The position numbers and the translations under genes are program-made. Source: Gammaproteobacteria bacterium (GTDB lineage: Bacteria > Pseudomonadota > Gammaproteobacteria > Steroidobacterales > Rariloculaceae). Taken from it: a DNA stretch of 64,000 nt. Shown in pieces: positions 34,743-43,050 of the stretch. The notes beneath the pieces are model-generated. The model did not search any database. It saw only the letters and a program-made list of their open reading frames with translations, and had not been told where the DNA came from. The stretch covers positions 97,611 to 161,610 of the forward strand of contig JAJDWR010000063.1 of assembly GCA_022825505.1 (NCBI GenBank), read 5' to 3'. Position 1 is the first letter of the stretch. The number at the start of each line of letters is the position of its first letter.

Positions 34743-35825
34743 ATGAGAACAATCCGCATCCGCCCCGGCATCGGACTGGCCCTGTGGCTCGTCTGCGCTC
34801 CCGATCCCTCATGGGCGCATCACTCCGTAGCCGGTTTCTTCAATCCCGGCGAGTTCGTCGAGATCGAGGGCGTTGTAACCGCAACGCTCTGGCGAAATCC
34901 GCACACGGAGTTTCAGGTGGAGGTCACGGCGCCTTCGGGTGAGGTGACGTCATGGCGTGTCGAAACGGGAGCGCTGGGCATCCTCCGGGCCCGGGGCCTC
35001 GACCGCGAATTCCTCCATGCAGGGGACAGAGTCAGAGTCCGGGGGGACAGATCGTTGCGGGAATTGCCGGAGGTTTTCGCCCGGAACCTGTTGCTGGCCA
35101 ACGGAAAAGAGGTCCTGCTCACCACGCGGTCCAGCCCCTATTTCACACGACCCGAGGCGGGAGAACTGCTCGAGTCGGTGTATGACGCGGAGATCGAGCA
35201 AAGTGCTCGCCTGGACGCCGAAGGCATCTTTCGAGTCTGGAGCACCGACCTTGAGGAGATTCCGCATTCCGGTGTGAGAATGTTTCACGGCGACTACCCG
35301 CTGACGGAGGAGGCCGAGGCGAGGCGCGCGGCGTGGGACGCCGGCGACAGCAGCCTGCTGGAGTGCACCGCATGGAACATGCCCTACATCATGTACAACC
35401 CCTTGCCGATGGAATTCCTGCGGCAGGGCGACGACATCCTGCTGCGCTTCGAGGAAGACGACAACGAGCGCCTGATCCACATGAATGCGGACCCCGCTTC
35501 CGACCCGAAACCCGAAGCCCACACGCTGCTGGGTTATTCCACCGGCTACTGGGAAGGGGACACCCTGGTCGTTGCAACGTCGAACCTTCAAGCCAACGTG
35601 CTTGATTTCCTGGGTACACCCTTCAGCACTGCGATTGATCTGGTCGAAAGGTTCACGCCGGGCGCGGATGGGAGCCGGCTCGACTACCGGCTGGCGATCG
35701 CGGACCCGGGGACGGCAACGGAGCCGTTCGAAGTGGAACGATTCTGGATCTGGCGGCCGGAAATCGTTGTCAGCCCCTACGAATGCGGCGAAGCGCAGAG
35801 CCTCGAAGCCGTTACTCGGGACTGA
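34743..35825 (+). CDS. Secreted DUF6152 domain fused to a WEGDTLVV-motif domain
   Basis: A 360-residue exported protein. The signal peptide ends PSWA, so the mature chain starts HHSVAGFF, with RNPHTEFQVEV at position 29. The second domain has LLECTAWNMP, STGYWEGDTLVVATSN and a late Cys (SPYECGEAQ). It is the only plus-strand gene between two minus-strand units and splits the periplasmic adaptor from the exporter genes. Its 3' end overlaps the convergent adaptor gene by 14 bp. Function unknown. Confidence 0.8.
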   Translation: MRTIRIRPGIGLALWLVCAPDPSWAHHSVAGFFNPGEFVEIEGVVTATLWRNPHTEFQVEVTAPSGEVTSWRVETGALGILRARGLDREFLHAGDRVRVRGDRSLRELPEVFARNLLLANGKEVLLTTRSSPYFTRPEAGELLESVYDAEIEQSARLDAEGIFRVWSTDLEEIPHSGVRMFHGDYPLTEEAEARRAAWDAGDSSLLECTAWNMPYIMYNPLPMEFLRQGDDILLRFEEDDNERLIHMNADPASDPKPEAHTLLGYSTGYWEGDTLVVATSNLQANVLDFLGTPFSTAIDLVERFTPGADGSRLDYRLAIADPGTATEPFEVERFWIWRPEIVVSPYECGEAQSLEAVTRD

Positions 35826-36939
35826 CCCGGGCTCCGTCCTCGACGCCGTCCCGGTCGATCGAACTGACCACGCGGTCGCCGGTCCGCAGTCCCCCGGTTA
35901 CCGCCGTGAACTCCCAATTGGAGATGCCGATTTCGATCTCGCGCATATCTATCTGGCCGAGTTCCTCGTCGTAGACGTAAACGTGGCTGTCATCGACGAT
36001 GAGCGATGTGGGGATGCGCAGGACATCCTCCTCGCTGGCGAGGATCACCTCCACGTCCGCACTGTAGCCGGGGAGCAGCGCCCCCTTGTCCGGATCGTCG
36101 ATCTCGGCCTCGATCTCCACCGTGCGAGCCTGCCTTTCCACGTCCAGCACATAGGGTGCGACACGGCGCACGTGGCCGGAAAAGGTTCGATCCCCAAATG
36201 CGTCCAGACTGATTCGCGCGGGAAGCCCCTGCTGCACTTCGGGCGCATCTACCTCATCGATGGGCGCACTGATATAGAGGCAACGGGAGTCGATCAGGTC
36301 CACCGTCGGCGGCGTGGGAATCCCGACGGGTGAGGGCGTCACGAACTCTCCCAGTTCGCCGTTGATCTCGCCGATGGTTCCGGCGAAGGGAGCGAAGAGC
36401 TGCGTGCGCTCCAGGGCCGCTTCGGTCACCTCGATGCTGGCGGCGGCGACCCGGGCGCTGTCACGGGCGGCCTGGCAGGCGGCCGCCGTGGATTCGGCCA
36501 TGCCTACGGCGCGGTCCGTATCGTCCTCGGATGCGAGCCCGTCCTCGAGCAGCCGGGTGAGCCGGCTGGCCTCCCGCCGGGCAAAGTCAGCCGTGACGCA
36601 GGCTTCGGCAGCCCGCGACTCGGCGGCGGTTGACTCCCGCCTGGTCAGCTCAAGCTGCGCGCGCAAGTCGTCGTTCCACAGCTCCAGCAGCAGTTGGTCC
36701 TGCTCGACATAATCCCCTTCCGCCACTGGAAGCGAGACGATCTGACCGCCCGACGCCGGCGACAGTCCCGCACGGCGGCAGGCATCCACGGTGCCTGCAC
36801 GTGTATTGCTGACTGTCGACGAAACCGGCCCGCGTTCCACTGTGACCAGGGTGACTTCGATCGTTTCCGGGCGGTTCAGGTACCAGACCGCAGCGACGGC
36901 AATGGCTGCCACGGCGATGACGATACCGAGTCGTTTCAT
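35812..36939 (-). CDS. Periplasmic adaptor (HlyD/MacA-type membrane fusion protein)
   Basis: A 375-residue protein with one N-terminal membrane anchor (LGIVIAVAAIAVAAVWYL), a split biotinyl-lipoyl domain (SGGQIVSLPVAEGDYVEQDQ and FAPFAGTIGEINGELGEFV), a coiled-coil hairpin between them rich in A, E and R, and a beta-barrel after. It would bridge an inner-membrane pump and a TolC-like channel; the best candidate pump is the MacB-type exporter at 27690-30781. The ATG at 36939 starts directly at the anchor; an earlier one at 36987 is less likely. Nothing recognisable lies in the 209-bp gap upstream. Confidence 0.88.
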   Translation of the reverse strand: MKRLGIVIAVAAIAVAAVWYLNRPETIEVTLVTVERGPVSSTVSNTRAGTVDACRRAGLSPASGGQIVSLPVAEGDYVEQDQLLLELWNDDLRAQLELTRRESTAAESRAAEACVTADFARREASRLTRLLEDGLASEDDTDRAVGMAESTAAACQAARDSARVAAASIEVTEAALERTQLFAPFAGTIGEINGELGEFVTPSPVGIPTPPTVDLIDSRCLYISAPIDEVDAPEVQQGLPARISLDAFGDRTFSGHVRRVAPYVLDVERQARTVEIEAEIDDPDKGALLPGYSADVEVILASEEDVLRIPTSLIVDDSHVYVYDEELGQIDMREIEIGISNWEFTAVTGGLRTGDRVVSSIDRDGVEDGARVSPE

Positions 36940-37148
36940 GGTGTTACCGTGCCCGATGCTTCCATGGAATACAGGGCAATTGATCAATGAATCCTGTCGG
37001 GGAATCGAACTTTACCACGTAGACATCGATGAACCGATCAACAAGGCCAAACATGGCGGGAAACAGCTATCGAATCAGTAACGCCACGCCTTCGCCATGA
37101 CCACTCCGTCAGCAAGGTCGAGCCTGTCCATTTCCTGTCGGCCAGATT

Positions 37149-38990
37149 TTATTCGTCAACTTCGGGCGAAAAGCCGGCGTCCGCGTCAACGTAAACGATC
37201 CTGCCGTCGACGATCGTCATCAGCGAGTGAATGCCCTGAATCTTGTCGTCGTTGACGGACGGCGAGAAAAGGTCATCGCTCAGTACTGCCAGATCGGCCA
37301 GTTTGCCTTCTTCCAGCGTTCCGTAGTCGTTTTCCGACTCGGCCAGCCAGGCGCTGCCCCTGGTATAGAGCTGGATCGCCTGTGCCCTTGAGATTCGTTC
37401 GTCAGGGCAGGTGATGGGAGCGTCCGGATCGACGGCGGTTTCCGCGCCGGCGCCCATGGCACCCATACCGCCCATGCCACCCGCTGCAGCCGCTCGCAGC
37501 GTGGTCACCCCGCCAGCCCGCAGACCGAATCCTTTCACATCCTTTCCCGTCACCATGGCGTAGATGTTGATCCAGGGATTGCTGGGTTGTGCGTTGGTGC
37601 TGTCCGTGCCGATGCCCGCGCGCAGCCCCGATTCCACGACGGATCTGAAGCGAACGCTGTCGCAAGCGCGGCCCGCGGCGCCGCGGCCGTAGAAAGCGTG
37701 CGAAGAGAGGTTGATACCGACGATGTCTTCGTAACCCAGTGACTTGATGGCGTCGAACTCGGCCTGACTGGGCGACGAATGTTCCAGCACCAAGCGCGTA
37801 ACTTCGCCGGTCGCGACGGCGGCGGCGTGATAGGTCTCGATATCCGCCAGTGCGCCCGCGTGCTTGCCCACCTGCCAGCCGTTGGAGATCGCCATCTCGA
37901 CCACGTTCTGATAGCCGTTGGTCTGAATGTCGCCCAGGTCCTCTCCGAGGCCGATGACCCTGAACATGCTGTCGTCTTCGCTGCCGAACCCGGCTGCGAT
38001 GGAATGCACGAGGGCTTCATAATCCTCCAGGGGCGTGATCAGGTCGCCCTGCACCCGGGCGCGCACCCTGATGGTCAGTTCGCCGGCGTCGTAGAGCGCC
38101 TTCATCGTTTCGTAGTCGGAAAACACGTCGAAGTACTGCGCACCCATGCCCCGGATGCTGCCGCCCACGTCGACGACCGAGGTCAGGCCGACGCTGTTGA
38201 ACCCCCGCATGACACGAACCGCCTGTTCCCGCGGGTCGCTGTCCTGCCTGATCAACCGGAAAGCCGCGGTCGAGTCGGCCACGAATCCCGTGGCCGGATC
38301 GATCTGCGGATCGCCCTCGCTTTCGGTCATCGCGGCCAGTTCGTTCAGCCGGGCCAACCCCCGCGAATTCGTGTACGCATCTTCAGTCGAACGGAGGTGA
38401 ATGTAGAAGGGGTAATCGCCGGCTGCGGCGTCCATCTGTTCCAGTGTCGGAAAGACATAGGCCGGGCCGCCCCCGGGACCGGAGCCGACTGGATTTTCGT
38501 CCCATTGAATCGGGTCCCAGCCGCCGATGAAGGTAATCCACTGATCCGTGGGGACGCCCGCCTCGGCCATGGCGGCGCTCCTGGCCGCGATCATGTCCAG
38601 CGCCTGCGGGATGCTGCGGCTCAGTTCCAGTTCGCGGGTGTCGTAACCCGGCCGCAAGGTCGCACGGATAAAGTGCATGTGCGTATCGTTGAGTCCGGGG
38701 ATGACCGTTCTGCCCCCCAGATCGATCGTCGCCGCGCAGTCCGGTGCCACGAGGCCTACGCCGGTTTCCGCGATTATGTTGCCGGCGATTCGCATGCTGT
38801 TGAAGTCGCTTCGGACAACGCCGTCGACGCTCTTCGGCAGTTCGGCCATCGAGAAGAACCGGCCGTTGACCAGAAACAGGTCCGCACAGGCGTCGTCTTG
38901 CGCTTCAGCGCTGTCAAAAGCACCGCAGGCGAGCAGAGCGGCAGTGGCGAGCGGAAGGATCAATGAACAAACGGTAGGGTGTTTTCTCAT
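37149..38990 (-). CDS. Exported YtcJ-like amidohydrolase
   Basis: A 613-residue metal-dependent hydrolase. The signal peptide carries a possible lipobox (LLACGAF). The first metal motif is NDTHMHFIRATL, with later GKHAGALADIETYH, LEHSSPSQ and GIGTDSTN providing His and Asp ligands, as in imidazolonepropionase/YtcJ-type proteins. A Gly/Met-rich insert (GGMGGMGAMGAG) near residues 525-540 is unusual. The substrate is unknown. The ATG at 38990 follows AAGGAGA; the frame is open further upstream to 39107 into the adjacent intergenic DNA. Confidence 0.87.
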   Translation of the reverse strand: MRKHPTVCSLILPLATAALLACGAFDSAEAQDDACADLFLVNGRFFSMAELPKSVDGVVRSDFNSMRIAGNIIAETGVGLVAPDCAATIDLGGRTVIPGLNDTHMHFIRATLRPGYDTRELELSRSIPQALDMIAARSAAMAEAGVPTDQWITFIGGWDPIQWDENPVGSGPGGGPAYVFPTLEQMDAAAGDYPFYIHLRSTEDAYTNSRGLARLNELAAMTESEGDPQIDPATGFVADSTAAFRLIRQDSDPREQAVRVMRGFNSVGLTSVVDVGGSIRGMGAQYFDVFSDYETMKALYDAGELTIRVRARVQGDLITPLEDYEALVHSIAAGFGSEDDSMFRVIGLGEDLGDIQTNGYQNVVEMAISNGWQVGKHAGALADIETYHAAAVATGEVTRLVLEHSSPSQAEFDAIKSLGYEDIVGINLSSHAFYGRGAAGRACDSVRFRSVVESGLRAGIGTDSTNAQPSNPWINIYAMVTGKDVKGFGLRAGGVTTLRAAAAGGMGGMGAMGAGAETAVDPDAPITCPDERISRAQAIQLYTRGSAWLAESENDYGTLEEGKLADLAVLSDDLFSPSVNDDKIQGIHSLMTIVDGRIVYVDADAGFSPEVDE

Positions 38991-39103
38991 GGGACTGTGT
39001 TCTCCTTGGCGTTTGCTGATGGCAGAGTTCCCGGTATCGGTACTTGCGACATGAGCCTCAGGGTATCGACCACCAGAACATCGTCCTCGCGCCTCCCGGG
39101 ACT

Positions 39104-40513
39104 TCATCTGCTACTTCGCAGCTTCTCCAATTCCGCCCTTAGCGTTTCATACGCTGTGCGTTGCTCGGCGGAAAGTTGGCCCTCGAGCAGGTCGCGATGC
39201 TCGTAGGGGTCGGCCTGCAGGTCGTAGAACTCCTCGACACCGTCGAATCTCATCAGTTTGTAGCGCTCGTTCCGCATGGCGTAGTCGGCCGTCTCCACAC
39301 CGGCGAAACCGCCGAAGAACTCGTCTGCGTAGACCCAGTCTCGGGGTGAAGCGGCGGGGTCGGAAAGCGTTGCCAGGAAGCTCACCGAGTCGTGGGTGAC
39401 GTCGGCCGGGATCGTTTCGGCGGGATCGATGCCGGCCATTTCCATGATCGTCACGAACAGGTCCGTCGAGTTGACCAGGGCGTCGGAGACCGCACCGCGC
39501 CGTACGCCGGGTCCGGTCACGATAAAGGGCACGTTGACGCCGCCCTGGTATACGGCGCCCTTGGCGCGACCGGGTTGGAAGGGTGCGGTCACGCTGCCGC
39601 TCGGCGTACCGTTGTCGCCCATGAAGATCACGAACGTGTTTTCCAGCACATCCGGCTCGATGGACGCGAGCAGCCTGCCGATCTGTGCGTCCATGGTTTC
39701 GATCATGGCCGCGTATACGCCCTCCGATGTGCCCGTGCGGGTATCGTCCGGCGGCGTATGCAGCGGCGTGTGGGGGAGGTTGAACCCGAACCACATGAAC
39801 CAGGGATTGTCGCCCTGGGCCTCGATCCATGCGACGCCGTCGTCCACCTTTGCGGTGGGCGCGTAGCCGACCGCACCCGTCACCTCTCCGTCGACCACGC
39901 TGTTCCAGGCAAAATATGACTCGACCCCGCCGGTGAGCCCGCCGGAGAAATAGTCGAAGCCGACCTGGATGGCGTGATCCTGCCAGCCGTTGTCCGCATC
40001 CGCCAGATGCCACTTTCCGATGGCCGCGGTGGAGTAGCCCAGGTGCCCATTGGCATCGAATGCCTGCGGGAGCGTGTATTCGTCGACGCCAAGGCCGTGG
40101 CGAGGGAGGCTCTGCAGCCCGTCGGTGCCCATTCCGCCGCCTCCCATACCCGTACCGATGTTCGTCAGAGCCCACTCGGGAATCGGCGGCGGTTCAGGCA
40201 ACTCGCCCCGGTTGGTCACGGGTCTGCCGATACCCGTGCGGAAGCCGTAGCGGCCGGTGACGATCGTGGCCCGGGTCGGCGAACAGACCGGCTGCGACCA
40301 GAAATTTGTGAAGCGGACGCCGTTCCGGGCCAGGTCGTCCAGATTGGCGGTCGCCGGCGGGTTCTCGCCGACACCGTAAGACGCTACGGTCTCGACACCC
40401 ATGTCGTCGCCGATGATCAGCAGGATATTCGGGGCAGAATTGGCTGTACCAACGAAACCCAGGGCGATTGCAAGGCCGGCAGCCCGCCAGGTCCCATCAC
40501 GTGATCTCAACAT
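39104..40513 (-). CDS. Exported sulfatase (C-S-P-T-R type)
   Basis: A 469-residue sulfatase. Signal peptide ends NSA; metal ligands IIGDDMG; the modification site is C77-S-P-T-R within QPVCSPTRATIVTGRYG, followed by GKWHLADAD and FMGDNGTPSG. It resembles arylsulfatase A/B-type enzymes. Its start overlaps the stop of the preceding sulfatase gene by 1 base, so the two are made together. Substrate unknown; the cluster context suggests a sulfated polymer or sterol-like sulfate. Confidence 0.93.
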   Translation of the reverse strand: MLRSRDGTWRAAGLAIALGFVGTANSAPNILLIIGDDMGVETVASYGVGENPPATANLDDLARNGVRFTNFWSQPVCSPTRATIVTGRYGFRTGIGRPVTNRGELPEPPPIPEWALTNIGTGMGGGGMGTDGLQSLPRHGLGVDEYTLPQAFDANGHLGYSTAAIGKWHLADADNGWQDHAIQVGFDYFSGGLTGGVESYFAWNSVVDGEVTGAVGYAPTAKVDDGVAWIEAQGDNPWFMWFGFNLPHTPLHTPPDDTRTGTSEGVYAAMIETMDAQIGRLLASIEPDVLENTFVIFMGDNGTPSGSVTAPFQPGRAKGAVYQGGVNVPFIVTGPGVRRGAVSDALVNSTDLFVTIMEMAGIDPAETIPADVTHDSVSFLATLSDPAASPRDWVYADEFFGGFAGVETADYAMRNERYKLMRFDGVEEFYDLQADPYEHRDLLEGQLSAEQRTAYETLRAELEKLRSSR

Positions 40514-41892
40514 TACGATGCTCCGGGTAACGCCCCTGGCGCCGATGCCGATGGGCCGGGAATCGTTGCATTGACCTCGTCCAGGTAGCCGGTCAGCCGC
40601 ATGTGCAATTCCTCGACGATTGCGGGCATACGATCGGCGAGTTCATGCTGCTCTCGCGGATCCTCGACGATATCGAAAAGAAGAAGTTCCCCGGTATCGT
40701 AAAACTTGAGCAGCTTGTAGCTCTCCAGGTAGATACTCGAGGAGGCTCGAAATTCAGGATTCCCGCTCGGCCGCGCATAGTGAAATACGAGTTCCTCCCG
40801 CGCCCGCCGCACCTCACCGCCGCCCCTGCCGTGCAGCAGCGGTACGAGGCTCCCGCCTTCCAGATCGTCGGGTGCCGATTCGGTCGCTCCGGCGAGTTCA
40901 GCAAAGGTCGGGAGCAGATCCACCAGGACGACACGAGAATCGGAAATCGTTCCGGGCATGACGCCGGGGCCGCTGACGATGAACGGCACGCGCATGCCGC
41001 CCTCCCACAGCGTGCCCTTGCCGCGGGTCAGGGGAAAGTTGGTGGAGAGGTTGGCTGTCTGGCCGTGATCGGAGGTATAGATCACGTACGTGCTTTCTTC
41101 GATTCCCAGATCCTGCAACTTGTCCAGGACCCTGCCGATACCGGTATCCAGATTTTCGGTCATCGCCGCGTAGACGGGATCGGTATGTATCTCGCCGGGC
41201 CCTATGCCCTGCCACTGTTCGATCGTTTCCGCAAGCGCATGGAAGTCGAGGTGCGGGGCGTAGTGCGACAGCTGCATGTAGAAGGGCTTGCCCGCGCCGA
41301 CGCTCGCCTCCATGAAGGCGACGGCACGCTCCGTGATGCCGAAAATGTCCTTGGGATTGGCGGGGTCATTGACGTTTCCGTCGTCGTTGCGCGCAGCGCC
41401 GTCACTGTTGTCGTAGAACTGCAAATTCGTATCCGGAGGACCGGGCCACCACTTGCCGAAGTGTGCCGTCGCATAACCCGCCGATTGCATCAACTCCCCG
41501 ATCGTCATCGACTCCGCCTGGACTTCGTCGGCTGATTCCGAATACATGACCTGCGCGGCACTCTTGCCGAAATGCAGGGCGGCGCGGCTCGGACCGCACA
41601 TGGGAGCACCGGCATAGGCGCTCGAAAACCGCATGCCGGCCGCGGCGATTCGCTCTATGTTCGGCGTACGGAAATAGTCGCTCGCCGAGCCTGGAATCCC
41701 GTCGTGCATGGGCACGGACAAGTGGTTCCAGCCTTGATCGTCGGCGAGGATGAACACGATATTGGGCCTGGAATGACCGGCTACGGATTGAGCGAACGCG
41801 TTGCTTGTGAATCCGTTGATCGACGCCAGGCCGATTGCGAGAAACACGGCCGCCTGTCGATTGAGATGGATTGAATCGCGCGATACCAACAT
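40513..41892 (-). CDS. Exported sulfatase (C-G-P-S-R type)
   Basis: A 459-residue sulfatase, close paralogue of the one at 43051-44445. Signal peptide ends AFAQ; metal site FILADDQGWNHLSV; modification site C99-G-P-S-R, the Cys-x-Pro-x-Arg form; GKWWPGPPD and YTSDHGQTANLSTN follow. The ATG at 41892 has AGGAAAA in front. It follows a DUF6152-fusion gene by 36 bp and overlaps the next sulfatase, forming one transcription unit. Confidence 0.93.
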   Translation of the reverse strand: MLVSRDSIHLNRQAAVFLAIGLASINGFTSNAFAQSVAGHSRPNIVFILADDQGWNHLSVPMHDGIPGSASDYFRTPNIERIAAAGMRFSSAYAGAPMCGPSRAALHFGKSAAQVMYSESADEVQAESMTIGELMQSAGYATAHFGKWWPGPPDTNLQFYDNSDGAARNDDGNVNDPANPKDIFGITERAVAFMEASVGAGKPFYMQLSHYAPHLDFHALAETIEQWQGIGPGEIHTDPVYAAMTENLDTGIGRVLDKLQDLGIEESTYVIYTSDHGQTANLSTNFPLTRGKGTLWEGGMRVPFIVSGPGVMPGTISDSRVVLVDLLPTFAELAGATESAPDDLEGGSLVPLLHGRGGGEVRRAREELVFHYARPSGNPEFRASSSIYLESYKLLKFYDTGELLLFDIVEDPREQHELADRMPAIVEELHMRLTGYLDEVNATIPGPSASAPGALPGAS

Positions 41893-41928
41893 GGCAATTT
41901 TCCTGAGTACGCCATGACCGACAGTCAC

Positions 41929-42993
41929 TCAGTCCGGGTCTCCCCAATCGGCGACGCAGTCGAAGTCCTCCACCATTTGCAGACCGGGCTGCCACCGCCA
42001 GGCACGCGCAAGTTCTACCGGGGCGCTGAACATCACCGGGTCCGTTGCGACGATCGTGTAGTCGAGCCGACTCTCATCGCCGGCAACCCGGAACGTTTCC
42101 ACATAGCTCATCCGGTCGGACTGCGGTGTGCCGTACGGATCGAAGTACGGCCAGTCGATGTGCGTGGTCTCGACAACGAGCGTGTCACCGTCCCAGCGCC
42201 CGGTGGAGTACCCGACGTTCGAGGGTTCGGGGTCCGGGCGGTCCTCCGTCAGGTAGATCACGCGCCGCACATTGTACTCCTCGGTATGAATGTGGATGCG
42301 GTCGCCGCCGTCGGTGATCTCCATCGGAACCGGGTCGAACATGTGGGTCGGGATGCCCGTTCGGCACTCGAACTCCGGGTTGTCCCTGGGGCCATAGTAC
42401 TGCGACGCCAATTCACGGCCACGTTCTGTAAGAAGCCCGGCATACTCTTCCGGCGCAGGTCGCGGGCTGGTTCGCCGTCCCCAGACCCTGAAGATGCCGT
42501 CCGCCGATTCTTCGGCGGCCCTGACCGCTGCGGGAGTGGGCACGTCATTTCTGGTGGTCACGCGCTCGTCCGACCAGAGGTTCTCCCGGTTACCGGATAC
42601 GTACTCCTCGCCGCTGGGCAGAAGCAGATGCAGCAAACCGATGGAGGAGGGATCGCGGCGCGACACGACGCCCGCCGCCCGGACGCGTTCGCCGACACGA
42701 ACGAACTCGCTGTCCAGTCCGTTGGCGATCAGGCCATTGATGCTACCCGGCATTTCCAGTTCCCAGTCCGTTTGCCCACCGTCGTCACCAACAACGGTCA
42801 ACATCAGCCTCGGATGCGGGTTGCGCCACAGGATGCCCGAGATCTCGCCTTCCAGTACCAGCAGATTCTCCGCAAGGTAAAGGTCCGGATTGGAGTTGCT
42901 GCCGTGATGCGCGATGGTGGTCATCGGACAAACCAGGGCGGTGATCCACAGTGCCGCCAGGCTGTGCGTGCATGTTCGGGTCTCAACCTTCAT
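41929..42993 (-). CDS. Secreted DUF6152 domain fused to a WDGDTLVVE-motif domain
   Basis: A 354-residue exported protein. The signal peptide ends TTIA, giving the mature start HHGSNSNPD; RNPHPRLMLTV follows at position 32. The C-terminal domain has FECRTGIPTHMF, STGRWDGDTLVVETTHID and a late Cys (EDFDCVADW). It is transcribed with two sulfatases. The ATG at 42993 follows a GGGGGGA run. Its arrangement is like that at 34743 and 24281: an N-terminal small domain joined to the larger domain. Function unknown. Confidence 0.8.
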   Translation of the reverse strand: MKVETRTCTHSLAALWITALVCPMTTIAHHGSNSNPDLYLAENLLVLEGEISGILWRNPHPRLMLTVVGDDGGQTDWELEMPGSINGLIANGLDSEFVRVGERVRAAGVVSRRDPSSIGLLHLLLPSGEEYVSGNRENLWSDERVTTRNDVPTPAAVRAAEESADGIFRVWGRRTSPRPAPEEYAGLLTERGRELASQYYGPRDNPEFECRTGIPTHMFDPVPMEITDGGDRIHIHTEEYNVRRVIYLTEDRPDPEPSNVGYSTGRWDGDTLVVETTHIDWPYFDPYGTPQSDRMSYVETFRVAGDESRLDYTIVATDPVMFSAPVELARAWRWQPGLQMVEDFDCVADWGDPD

Positions 42994-43050
42994 TTTTCCC
43001 CCCGGAAATTTACTTGAAGTCACTTGTTGCCGTTCGGACCGGACAGTTTC

